Part shown: positions 15,241 through 26,019 of the stretch, piece by piece | How positions within the stretch are numbered: the first letter of the stretch is position 1 | How the letters are laid out: each line of letters begins with the position of its first letter | Origin: Daucus carota subsp. sativus | Taxonomy: Eukaryota; Streptophyta; Magnoliopsida; Apiales; Apiaceae | Reading direction: 5' to 3' | NCBI RefSeq assembly: GCF_001625215.2 | Contig: NC_030384.2 | Span: 44,426,390-44,490,389 of the forward strand | DNA length: 64,000 bases | Position numbers and translations under genes: made by a program | The notes under the pieces: generated by a model | The model's database searches: none | Told to the model about the DNA's origin: nothing | Seen by the model: only the letters and a program-made list of their open reading frames with translations

Positions 15241-16385
15241 AATAAATGAAGGTTAATCTCAAAGGTGGTTTAATCTCTATTCATAAATGTAGAATGACTG
15301 ATAAGTAGCAGCACATTTGATCGGAACAGGAGATTCTACAAAGAGTTCAACATAAACGACACAAAAACTTAGTAAACAACTTTGCCAGGATGAGTAAGAT
15401 AAATAAAAATAAATTCTAGTCTTAATCTTAATTTTAACTCCGCTTCCGATGCATTATAAAAACATATATTTTTCATTTTAAAAGCCAATAATGAATTAGA
15501 ATCCAAGATTAAAATCCCTACGAAGATGCTCATACATTTTTTAACAAATATTTTTCTTCTAAAACATTTAATAGTAATATTTCTATTTAAAATTTTATTT
15601 TTATTTAATATATATGTCATCTTACAATATCATATGTCATTTTCTTATATAAAAGGACTATAGATGAAAATTTATAACAATATAATTTAATTAAAGAAAA
15701 GATAAACTGATCATTAAATAATTGAAATATTATTATCACGGTCGTTGATATTTATGATAATATAAAACTATATGGGGAGACTTCCTCTAATCCTCTCCCC
15801 CATTACATGATGGATGCCCTTTAACGCCCCTGACATTTTCTTAGACGAAATCAATATTATCACTAAATTATGGATAAATATTTGAAAAAATTTGGGTATA
15901 ATTAAATCGGGGTGTTGATATTAAAGATTTAAATTTATATTCATTTGAAATTACGACGGGTATTATTCATATAACAATAAGCAGAGACCCGCTAAGTAGG
16001 GTATAATAATATGTTTAATTTGGTTATATTAGTGAAATAATTAAATTTTTTAATAATTGTAATAAAATTTATTATTTATTAATATTCGGATATTTGATTA
16101 GTTATTTAAGTTTTTAACCCAAAATGATTACAAATATATTTCACTATATTGAAATTTATATATTTAAAATGTTATTTTATCGTTTGCATCAATTTAAATT
16201 GGAGGAAAGAAAAGAAAACTTAGGAAAAGGAAGCTAAGAGAAAGTATCACAGTTTAAAAATACACTGGCATCTATGATAGAAGAAAAAAGTATCCCCGCA
16301 GTCCCGCACAAAAGTACATCTTTCAAATCCTACTAATGCAAAAATGCTTTACATCAAAATGTTAAATTTTTGATTGAAAGCCTAC

Positions 16386-17066
16386 CAATTGTTAGTGATG
16401 TTTGCAAAAATGATAACCCATCAGGTGGGCATTTTAGATAATAAAAGCCCTAGAGGAGGTAGGCTGCTCTTGTCAAGAGGAGAATCAGATTTCCCAGCTT
16501 GGATCAATCGTAGTTCTGATACGCTAATAGGATTGCTTTCTTCTGGATCATTTCACACAAAAGGGCCAGATAGTTGACCATAGCAATCCTAGAGAAGAGC
16601 ATGAAAGGGCTAGACAATCCTACAGTTGACATTGCTAGTGGTGTTAGCAGTAAGCCCATGACATTTGCAAGATGAAAACCACCCATGGATAATATACAAC
16701 AGCAGTTGCTCTTTCATGACTGCGAAACCACCTAAACTATAAAAGACTCGTTAGTATGTCTTTGCTTAACATGTTACGTTATGAGATTGAAACTGAATAT
16801 TTATAATATGCATCAGATAAATTTCTTCATCAGTTTGAATGAAAATTTATAAAATAACAAAACCATGCATTACTTTGATAACATGGTGTTCATTGATGGT
16901 AAAGCAACTCCTTCAGCCAATCCGAAGAATGCCCGAACAACTAAGAGACTGGTTGTTGAGTGATTTGCAGCCCATGGCGTAAGTAGAGTTGCCAAAGACC
17001 ACAATGCCACCCCCCAAGAAATCACTTTCTTGCCTCCATATTTGTCTATCAAGGCTCCTCCAATCA
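16386..17066 (-). pseudogene. captured fragment of a plastid anion/phosphate transporter (PHT4/ANTR-like)
   Basis: Two exon remnants of a major-facilitator transporter of the ANTR/PHT4 family. The first, about 17066-16874, encodes IGGALIDKYGGKKVISWGVA, then TLLTPWAANHST, VRAFFGLAEGVALPSMNTML, and ends at a GTAATG donor. The second, 16731-16386, starts after a TTTAG acceptor with KWF and continues through HERATAV, GFHLANVMGLLLTPLAMSTV, NDPEESNPISVSELRLIQAG and FANITNNW. Phases across the intron still match. The second exon carries at least two frameshifts (near GISMGG and after GLLW) and a TGA where PTW is expected, so it is dead. It lies inside the Helitron in the same orientation as the other captured pieces. 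Confidence 0.85.
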
Positions 17067-17757
17067 CTGACTAAAAGATGCATCCCCAAAGAAATGATGA
17101 CTATTGATAAGGTAGAAAGCAAAAACATATCATCATACCTTTCGATGACCAAATATGTAAGTGAAGGTTTCTAAACTCTCCCAGATCACACTGATTATAC
17201 TCATTCTAATTAGAAGTTTTAAATCATTGCAACATTGTAATAAAATTTATTCTTCCCCGTTGTGATGAATTTATGGGCTATGACTACTTAATTACTGATT
17301 AATCAAGCCAAGCACCTCAAGTTTCATCAAGTTTCTGATATGTATCTAGCACAACCTGTCACTTTACTTCCAAATCCATTGTCACATTACGCAATGCATG
17401 ATTAGGAAATGTATCTCCGCCAGCTATTAACAAATAATAATGCACATTTTTTATACAATCAGGAAATACCAAAGCTTGATTCAGATCAATAGTCTAGGAT
17501 GTATCATCAGCATCATTTGTGTTCTTTGTGCCTATAGCAACTGTTGCCTTAACATTCATCCCTCTGACGTTATTCCTGTTAACAATCACTTGATCAATGT
17601 CATTAGAATTAAACACCAATAAACACCAATAAATTATGTTAATATGCAACATTATGAAGATACCTTTGTGAGATATTCAAAGCTTAAATCTAGCTCAGTG
17701 CTTTCAAATTCATTAAAATTCTAATCAGCTCAGCTATGCAGAGGCACAAAAAACGCA

Positions 17758-17905
17758 AGTCCCCTGGAAGAATCAACATATCATAGTTGGATGTTGATAT
17801 GTGGTCAAGTGTTGATCGAGTCCAGTCAGTTTGTCCAAGGTCTCCTGTATTCAAATTTAGTCGCAACTTTTGCCCCCAGCTTAAACTCCTTCGAATAGTC
17901 CACAT
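17758..17905 (-). pseudogene. captured fragment of a purple acid phosphatase
   Basis: One short reading segment contains TGDLGQTDWTRSTLDHIST followed by NYDMLILPGDL. This corresponds to the start of the metallophosphoesterase domain of plant purple acid phosphatases; GDLG supplies a metal-ligand Asp and LPGDL a second. The next expected motif (SYAD) is not readable, so the homology stops abruptly. It is a single-exon remnant within the Helitron, not a functional gene. Confidence 0.7.
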
Positions 17906-18529
17906 GGAAATTCAAATCTAGATACTTGTAACAATGTGTCACAAAAACTGGGAGATCATGCAAAACATTTGTACAGATCATGGAAACAATTATCTAATTA
18001 AAACAAATGCTAACAATGATGCTCCATTAATTACAATGAAAGATTAGGGGAATAGTAGGAAAAGCTGGAGAATAAAGATTAAATTTATAAGAATTTAATG
18101 AAGGGGTGACAAAAGATTATAGTATTACTTACCCACAAAATAGAACACTTTTATTTTATTGGCACCAAAGTCCATTCCTTCCGCTCAGACAGAGGATTGA
18201 ATTTTGAAATTACTATTCCAGCAATCAGAGACCACCTATCACCAAATCACACAAAAATTCACCATTCCTCAAAATCCAAATCAAATATGAAAAGGACTAA
18301 TTTCACAAAACAGCATACAACTTAATAATTACATCCTCCTCATCAGAAGAAAATTGTCTCTCTTCACATCCGGCCTCAAATAGTTGATCCATCTTAGCCT
18401 ACAGGCTACAACTCTTTCCGGAGTCTTACAACAGTCCATGTTATAGCCAAATTTGGCTAGGTCCTTGTTGGGCCAAGTATGTACTTAGTTTAACTAAGTA
18501 AGACATGAATTGGGCTAAGAGTCCTATAT

Positions 18530-18870
18530 AAAGGAAGGACGCGTCCTCCTGCTTATAAAGGGAGGACGCGACCGACCCTTGAAGACACTAGTCTGAACGG
18601 AAGGGCGCAGCCCTCCGTGACGCGACTGATCCGCCGATGTTGCGTATCTTAATGAAGAGGACGCGTCCTCCGCGTCGGAAGGAGGGATGTGTCCTCCAGG
18701 TCACACGTGTCCCATGAAGAGGACGCGTCCTCCTGCTTATAAGGGGAGGATGCGATCGACCCTTGGTGTTGCGTGAAGAGGAGGCGTCCTCCTGCTTATA
18801 AAGGGAGGATGCGACCGACCCTTGGTGTTGCTTGAAAAGGACGCGTCCTCCGAGTCACAAGGAGGGACGC
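18530..18870. repeat. tandem palindromic GC-rich array in the solo LTR
   Basis: The palindrome-like core GAGGACGCGTCCTCC recurs at roughly 60-120 bp steps (about 18539, 18659, 18719, a variant at 18780, and 18839). Three copies are followed by TGCTTATAA(A)GGGAGGA, then GCGA(C/T)CGACCC. The units look like an amplified enhancer-like block in the LTR. Confidence 0.8.
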
Positions 18871-19262
18871 CTTACTTGAGAGTGTTGATGGAGAGACGCG
18901 ACCGACCTCCGTCCACCCACGTCCTGTAATATGTGGAGGAGGGCACGCCCTCTTCGGAGGTGACCGAGGGGCGCGTCCCTTGTAAGAAGTTGACAATGAG
19001 ATGAAGACCAAGGGCGTGCCTTTAACGGGGTGTCCTCGCCTCCCCGGGGGCGCGACCTCATGTTAAAGAAGGACCTGTCTGATGTGTTGTAAGAAGGCTC
19101 TTCTTATGGGAGAGTGTACATTCGCTGAGACAACCCTTCCGAGGGAGACGAAGACCGTCCCTCCGGGGATAGGAAGACCTACCCCTCCGGGGGGGATATG
19201 ACGACCCCTCCGGGGGATACGACGACTCTTCCGAGGTGTTGTAGCTGTTTTTGTATATCATG

Positions 19263-19405
19263 TGGAGGGGAGGACGCGCCCTCCCCAGACATGGCCCGGG
19301 AGGTGCGGTCTCTTGTCCAGTAAGGAGGATTGAAGACAAGATAAGGGAAGGAAGCGCCCTCCCCAGACATGGCCCGGGAGGTGCGGTCTCTTGTCCAGTA
19401 AACAG
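19263..19405. repeat. about 82 bp direct repeat, two copies, in the solo LTR
   Basis: The sequence CCCTCCCCAGACATGGCCCG continuing into GGAGGTGCGGTCTCTTGTCC occurs twice, starting near 19270 and 19353, and is nearly identical in both copies. Confidence 0.85.
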
Positions 19406-20414
19406 GGATGAAGACGGGAATTGGGAAGGACACGTCCTCCCTATCAGGGCGCGTCCTTTGACTCAGAAGAGGCATAGTTATGAAATACATGATGAAAGAA
19501 AGAGGATGAGTGAGTCTCCGTGACGACCCTTCCGAGGGATATGAAGACTAGTTACCAAGCTCATTTGGTAGTTATCAGGCTCATCTGATAGTTCCCGGGC
19601 TCATCCGGGCATGATCTACAATCCTCAATCCTGCTATCTGCCGAGTTAACCCTCGTGTGGGGGCTTGAGGTGATCATGGCTCTTGAAGGCCCTCCGGGGT
19701 AACACGAAGGCCGATCATATGTCTGGATCCTGTATTCTGGTGAGTTAGCCCTCATCGGGGGATTGAGACGATCGTGTAATTTGGCTCCTTGTCTACCTTG
19801 TTTGAAGATGAAGACCTCACCGAGAGGTGAGGACGTGTCCCTGCACCTCGAGGGGTTAGTCATGGCTCCCCCAGATAACTTCTCCATAAGAGTCGTGGAC
19901 TCGTGGTAGATGCTATCTCTCGTAGTGGAGATATCGTTGAATCCGTGATCTATTTGGATTAGGAGTCTGAGGTAGTCATACTCAAGACTAATTCTAACAG
20001 GAGTAGGATTCTCCAAGATGGGCCTTCGGCCTATCTCCGACCTTATTGCCAAGAGGCCTAGTCCTGATCAAACTAGGACTCCTGGTTCCATAGAACTACG
20101 TATGGCTTGATCCCCTATAAATATAGGGGTACGTAGGCACATTGGGGGATCATGAGTTGAGAGCACGTGAGACCAACTCAAAACTCTAATCTCAGCCACC
20201 CCCTAAAACAAACAACCACCACTCTCCAGCGACCAAAACCACCGTCACGGATCTTGATTCCGGCCGTGAACCTCATCTTTGTTGATTACCAAATTCCTCT
20301 ATCAACAGTCCATTAACACGATAACATAAACATACATTGCAAATATAAATCTATCAACAAAAACAAACAACTATGATCATTCAGAATTCTTGATCAACTC
20401 TGCAGATAACATAC

Positions 20415-20520
20415 CTTGCTCTTGTCAGGGCAATATTAATTCGTTGAGGAGAGGACTGAAGGCAAACCCAAGTGATCCATCTACTCTGAAATTGTGTTCT
20501 GCCTTTGTAGCTTTCTGCTG
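20415..20520 (-). pseudogene. captured fragment of an SF1 helicase (senataxin/UPF1-type C-terminal motif)
   Basis: A short exon remnant reads SSPQRINIALTRAR and ends at an AAG/GTATGTT donor (exon end 20415). This is the motif VI region of plant senataxin-like superfamily 1 helicases, in which ALTRAR is nearly invariant. Upstream, DGSLGF appears in another frame, implying a frameshift. It is too short to function. Confidence 0.65.
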
Positions 20521-20719
20521 CTATATAGCTTGAGGCTTCTCAATAGCTGAAAGAAACATCATGGTTAGTCCAACTAAAAGCAAGACAATTGCTACTGAAA
20601 TAATAGAAGAACACCAACCTCCACCAAATGCTATATATTGAACTATTTTCACTTGCACAGATCCACTTTACATGAATTATTTGAACCTTAAAATACAAAG
20701 TGCACGAACTTGCCAATGC

Positions 20720-20906
20720 AGTGAGCAGCATGTAATGTGCATAGTATTGCAGCAAGGCCAAGATCACTTCTTATTTTTTTGACAGAAGGCCAGGATCACT
20801 TGAATTCCCCTTGAGTGCCATTTACAAAAATATTGTCACACTTGAGATCCCTATGTAGAATTCGAGGATTATGCTATAGAGGTAAAGAAGGCCTTCCAAA
20901 ATATGC
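20720..20906 (-). pseudogene. captured fragment of a WNK protein kinase
   Basis: After a TTGCAG acceptor (exon start 20906) the sequence reads HILEGLLYLYS, then in a shifted frame HNPRILHRDLKCDNIFVNG, the catalytic loop. Further on come DLGLAAIL and HAAHCIG, which follow the DFG-equivalent DLG in WNK kinases. A one-base deletion lies between YLYS and HNP. A segment of about 34 bp interrupts the reading between GEFK and SDLGLA, flanked by near-copies of AAGTGATCTTGGCCTT, a local duplication. It is non-functional. Confidence 0.8.
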
Positions 20907-21280
20907 CTGCAATGTTTTACTTCTCTGATGCTCACTTTCTTATGTTTTTGCATATATCTATCAATACAATAGCATAGAATATATAGTCATTAAAAGCCGG
21001 AAAATAAAGTTTCATGAACAAAAGTCCAAATAAATAAATGCTTACAAAATAACAGAGACCGTGAACAACTTGGCACGTATCTTAAAACGTGAGATCTACT
21101 AATATTTATCTATAACATGGCATAAATAAAACAATATAATTTATCTATAACATGATTCCATTTTCCATCTTTTCCCAAGATTTTATATTAGCTCCGTAAG
21201 GATCATTTCTTCCTTTCATAAGAACTACAAAACCTATTAGGCTATTACACATCATAAGTTAAGAACCTGATGAAGCATAC

Positions 21281-21912
21281 CGCCTTCTCATTAGAAGTAG
21301 TGCAAACAGCAACTTTTACTCCTTTTGCAAATGTCTGATCAATTAATCTGCACAATTTGCATAACGGCAATATAAACCTCATAATCACGCCAGTGTTTTT
21401 TTTTAGTATAAAAAACTGAGTATTAAATGTTATTAGATGCATCCATTATTATGTTCAATTGCATCTAATTTAACATTCAGATATTAGATAATCCAGTAGC
21501 TTACTTTGCAACACCAGGCCGTAGAGGAAACAACTTCTTCTCAATGAGGACCATAAATAGCATTGTCTTTCGCTTGTGAACTGAAGCAATAAAATCCTTC
21601 CGTTCTTCTTCACTCTTTGGAGCTTTTTCTGGCCACTTTGTCTTGATAAAATAAGCGGTCATCCTAAATTGTCAAACAATCACCAAAATACCTAATTCAA
21701 AAATCGCTCAGTAAACTAAAGATCTAATATAACATAAATTTGTTATATATCTATGGACCAAAGCTCCAATTTGTCAGAAGAACTTAACAACATCAAACAA
21801 ATCACGAAATCAAGTAAATGATAATGAAAACAAACTGCGTACCTTTCTTCACCACCGACAACTTTGAGCAACTCTCCATACAATCAACATCCCATGTAAC
21901 ACTCAATTCCTT
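21281..21912 (-). pseudogene. captured fragment of a CbbY-like HAD phosphatase
   Basis: Three exon remnants of the plastid CbbY-like xylulose-1,5-bisphosphate phosphatase family (Arabidopsis At3g48420 type). Exon 21912-21843 encodes KELSVTWDVD, then LYGELLKVVGGEER after a one-base loss. Exon 21663-21505 encodes MTAYFIKTKWPEKAPKSEEE and VLIEKKLFPLRPGVAK. Exon 21347-21281 encodes LIDQTFAKGVKVAVCTTSNE and KA. All four internal splice sites remain GT-AG with matching phase. The catalytic N-terminal DCDG motif and the C-terminal half are absent. It is the best preserved of the Helitron cargo. Confidence 0.85.
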
Positions 21913-22065
21913 CTGCACAATCAAATTAAATCAAAATCTGCCATTAGCCCTCCTCAAGTACTTATCTACTTCAATTTTCAAAATCTAACAGCCACAAACA
22001 TCAAACACAACATTCTAAGTAAATAACAAAACACAGCCATAAGCATAACAAATCAATGTCAAAAC

Positions 22066-22956
22066 TAGGGCTGTCAAAAAAATCCGAAAAATCCGATATC
22101 CGTCCGAAAAATCCGTTATCGTATCCGGGAAAAAGCGGATATAATCCGTATCCGAAATAAAACGGATATTATCCGTATTCGAATCCGGGGATTGCGGATA
22201 CGGATACGGATATAGACGTATCCGTATTCGAAAATATCCGTATCCGAAATTATAATTATATATATATATATATAAAATAATACTTATTTAAATTTATTTA
22301 TATATATATATTATCATATAAAAAATTTTGATTAAAAATTAATGTTTAAATGAAAAGGAAACATTGAGTTAAAAAAAATAAAAAAATAGAACGGGGCAGT
22401 ACACACCTACACAAACCAAACTCTAAAATACCTGTTCTCATCGTAAGTTCCTAACCCGCACCCAGCTTTTTTTTAACCCTAGATCTTAAAATATGTTCAT
22501 TCTCTCTCCCTTTTACGATACCAGAACACACAATTCCTTTACGAACTGAGGTCTACTCTTGTTTCTGCTCAGCTTCCTCATCTTATTTGCTTCAGCATTC
22601 GCGATGAGTCGTTCAGGTCGGTGTTGATTTGTTTTTCGGGTTTTTGGGTTTCAAAATTGATGGCCTGAGTTTCAGTTTGGTTTTTGGTTTCAAGTGAGAA
22701 AGCCTAAACATCTAAAAAATTTATGGATCTTGATTTTTGATTGATCTCAATATATTTGATTTTTGATTTTTGGTGATGTTTGGAAAGCGGATCCGGATAT
22801 TATCCGTATCCGGATAATATCCGACGGATACGGATACGGATTTTTTTATTCTAAAATTTGCGGATACGGATACGGATTCGGATACGGTTTTTAGTTGACG
22901 GATTCGGATACGGATATGGGCGAATCCGTATCCGTTTTATCCGTTTGACACCCCTA
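22066..22956. mobile_element. non-autonomous hAT element nested in the Helitron
   Basis: An 891 bp element with inverted ends TAGGGCTGTCAAA and TTTGACACCCCTA, flanked by the perfect 8 bp duplication GTCAAAAC (22058-22065 and 22957-22964), typical of hAT transposons. Both subterminal regions are packed with CGGATA/TATCCG motifs in many copies, probable transposase-binding repeats. The centre (about 22400-22800) is unique sequence with no coding frame. Confidence 0.88.
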
Positions 22957-23398
22957 GTCAAAACTCCATAAAACATTTTAATCATAAAAAAAACCTTAAC
23001 CAACAAAATAACGGAAATAATAAGACCACACCAGACCCATCCACTTGAGTTACAAAGATTAGTGTACTGATTACAATCAACGTGACGAAATTCAAACTAA
23101 TCTTGACCTAATAACAAATATAGGCAAACCACAGTAATTACAGGAGCAAACAACAGATACATAACAAATCTATACAAAATCATAAAAGGAAGAGATGGGT
23201 CACAAAAAACTACCCGACTCCGATGCCGGCGACTTGAGAGGGGCTTTTTCTAAAAAATCCATCATTACAACTGAAAAACTATATACCACAATCGAGCTCC
23301 TAAACAACCGACTTCAAATTAGTCCTTTCCATGGAATCCATCAATCACAACTCAAACAATCACAGCTGAGAAGCCGAACAAATTAAAATTGATGAAAT

Positions 23399-23660
23399 TA
23401 ATCAGTACATATGCAAACTCGGAAATAAATTGAAAGCGGGATGTCGCAAGAAGGGGGTAGAAACTTTACCTGAAAAGTGAAAACATAACAACTGATTTTG
23501 AATGTAGATTTTGAATGTACATACGTGCTTTTGTCTGATACAACAACGGAGATACCGATGGGCAACACGTGGGAGTTTGGTGAGGGAATGAGAGGCTGAG
23601 ATGCTTTGAACGTATGCCAAGGCGTATGGTTCATGGCAGAAGTGAAAATACGGGAGATAC
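23399..23660 (-). other. short open segments near the Helitron 5' end
   Basis: Two short minus-strand segments look exon-like. One starts at an ATG near 23634 (MNHTPWHTFK...) and ends before a CAG/GTAAAG donor near 23470. The other, at 23220-23270, reads MMDFLEKAPLKSPASESG. Neither is recognised. They could be captured first exons or part of the Helitron leader. Confidence 0.3.
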
Positions 23661-24743
23661 ATTTGGGTGAAATGGTCATTTCAAAGGTATTTTGGCAACA
23701 GGCTTTATAATATAGATAGATTAACTGAAAGCCTCTACTCTAGCGTGCCGTTAAAATGTCTTTACTAACCTCGTTTCTTTTACATTTAATTTTCTTATAC
23801 TGTATTTATTTTTGTTGGATTATAGATACAGTAGTATTTTAATAAAAAAGTTGATCGACGAATTGCATATGCAATCATGTGAGGTCCATTTAGAATTGGG
23901 TGAAATCCATTTAGTATTGAGGTGGCCTGTTTCAATAGCTGAGACCAGTTTGTTTCTAGATGGGCCGGTTTTGTTTTTGAATGGTGTTGGCATTGTAATG
24001 ACTTGGAAGTTGGAAGTACTTAAAACGTATTGCGGAAACTACCTGGCCTAAGCCCATCAACCCATTAAATTACAGATCCCTGTGGCCTGGAATGAGATCA
24101 ACTATATACAAAATACATACTTGTCCATCAACTTATCGTTTTCCCATGTTAATGAAAAATTAAAATAATATAAACACCCACGTGTCCCAGATTACTTATT
24201 GTTAAGTGTAGATTCACTTCTGTATATATTTTTTATTAATATTAATATTTATAATAAATGCATAATTTATTTAGAAAAATTTATTATTTTATTGTTTATG
24301 ATAAAAAAAGTATATATACAATCAAATCAAATTTTAAATTAGTCTAAAAGCTTCATTCTAAATTTTGAATAAAGTCTTAAAAAAATAGTTAGTCGGTCCT
24401 TAAAATTGAATATTAGACGTTAAAATTTTATTGTCAAAATATCTCGGCCATGTTGGGGATGATAAAATAATCTGATATGACGGACAGCCAATCCAAAATT
24501 TGAAATTTCAAATTTATTAAATTCATTTTTTTGAATTTTGATATAGATTTAATATTTAGACACGAAATTTTTTGGACTTGAATTTGAATATTGGATATAC
24601 TGATTTAGAACACGATCCAAACCCGAATTTGATCCAAACTTCAGTGTGATCCAAGTTGTCCAATTACCTTTTACATATTATATTCTATAATATTTATGTT
24701 AAATCATACAATCTTAAATTTAAAATTTAATCATTATTAACTA

Positions 24744-25004
24744 CTATCCCTCCGTCCCAATCAATTCTATACAGTTTCCTTTTTGGGACGTCTCATCATT
24801 TCTATACATTCCCAAAATAGCAACTTTTTCCAATATAAAACACTATTACACCCACTATTTTCTTCCACTATCTCAAATCTATTATTAAAAATAAATGGGT
24901 CCCACCACTTTATTTACTTTTCACCTAACTTTACTCATTTCTTACACTTTTTCTCGTTCTCGATGTCCAATCCCAATGTATATTATTCATTGGGACGGAG
25001 GGAG
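24744..25004. mobile_element. Stowaway (Tc1/mariner) MITE
   Basis: Ends CTATCCCTCCGTCCCAAT and ATTGGGACGGAGGGAG, bordered by TA on both sides, give a 261 bp Stowaway element. The inner part contains a Stowaway-like GTCCCACCAC segment shared with the truncated copy at about 27300-27520. Confidence 0.85.
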
Positions 25005-25204
25005 TATTGATTTGATAAAAAACAACTAATTTTTTGAATTAATAAACATATAAAATATATAAATAATAATTAATCAAATATTAATAATCACATATTAATT
25101 TTAGGTCCGATAAACGAAAAATATATAAATAATAAAATGATTATTTTATAATAAAATTAGCAATCCAAATTTACTGATCATTCACATCATTAATGTGCAG
25201 TAAT

Positions 25205-25335
25205 TCAAATTTTGCCCGCAAGAGTTGGTTCATCTGGTTAAAAGAGGGGATTTGTATCTTAACTTGGTTCACGCTGAGCTGGTGGGTTTACAAGTGCGCA
25301 CCTCAAAGATAGCGGTTGCGGATTCCTACTTTAAA
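25205..25335 (+). mobile_element. possible SINE
   Basis: The segment has a loosely A-box-like GTTGGTTCATCTGGTTAAAA, then a GGTTCACGC-type B-box candidate, and ends near an A-rich run (25332). The match to tRNA promoter boxes is weak, so this is tentative. Confidence 0.3.
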
Positions 25336-26019
25336 AAAAATAAAATTTCGACCATTTTTCTCTATCAATGCTCAAGAAGAATTCGAAATAATCTGCTTCA
25401 AATTTAAATTTTTGAGTCGGTTTGTCTGTTAAAGTAGGGAATCTGAAGTTCAGGTACGAGTAGATTGTTGGTGGCCGACTTGAACGAAGTGGACAATACT
25501 GAATTAAAAGGGGTTCGCCAACTCTAGAACTATCAGCCCAAACCTGGTCATCGGACTCCTGTTCTGCTTTTTCACATCTACCTACTTTTGCAGTCAAATT
25601 AATTCTATATCTTCCATCCGGCACCAACATTTCATGCTAAAAGTTGGCTACATTTATAGAAGCACTCTAGCTTTCCGGATTTTTTTACCTGGGTTTAAAA
25701 TTTTTGGATTTTATTTTAATAGACGTCATCTGAAGTATCTCATTCTCGCCGCACTAAAAAAATTGTGGTTTTCTTTATCAGAATCTTTAGTTGATTTTTA
25801 AATTGAAGCCGGGACATATAAGATGATATTGGATTTTCTTTCATCTGCTTATCTACCTTCTGATATATTACTTGATGGACAATTTTTCACACTAAACTCT
25901 GTTAGACGGATCACAATTTAGGTAAAAAATAAATAAATATTACTATCTAGTTGGTCGCTGAACTGAGTGGTTACTAAAGTTATTATAAACATCAAACAAG
26001 TAACTCAAAATATAAGTTC

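Larger units (their letters stand above)
18439..20307 (+). mobile_element. solo LTR of an LTR retrotransposon
   Basis: A 1,869 bp segment begins TGTTATAGCC and ends CTATCAACA (TG...CA termini), flanked on both sides by the perfect 5 bp duplication GTCCA (18434-18438 and 20308-20312). There is no internal retroelement coding sequence between LTRs, so it is a solo LTR left by recombination. It is strikingly GC-rich against its surroundings and full of short tandem and palindromic repeats. A CTATAAATATAGGGG TATA element near 20117 suggests plus-strand transcription, opposite to the captured gene pieces. Apparent reading frames inside it, up to 163 codons, are products of the GC-rich repeats and have no recognisable domain. 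Confidence 0.88.
14604..23716 (-). mobile_element. gene-capturing Helitron, about 9.1 kb with nested insertions
   Basis: Read on the minus strand, the element starts with TCTATATTATAAAGCCTGTT right after an A (TC at 23716; 23720 is an alternative). It ends with a CCCGC-AAC-GCGGG hairpin (14616-14628), eight bases, then CTAG (14607-14604) followed by T. These are the hallmarks of a Helitron: 5' TC, a 3' hairpin, a CTAG end, and insertion into AT without a target duplication. No Rep/helicase transposase gene was seen, so it is non-autonomous. Inside are fragments of at least five host genes, all on the minus strand and with some splice sites preserved, plus two later insertions (a hAT element and a solo LTR). 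Without these it would be about 6.3 kb. Pairing of the two ends is inferred; two adjoining Helitrons are not excluded. Confidence 0.7.

Noticed and set aside
18530..19405. Regularly spaced repeats resembling a CRISPR array
   Set aside because: This is a plant nuclear LTR with degenerate tandem repeats; units and spacers are not CRISPR-like.
18796..20052. Several open frames of 70-163 codons in the GC-rich block
   Set aside because: They are built from short GC-rich repeats inside a solo LTR with clear ends, overlap on both strands and show no domain.
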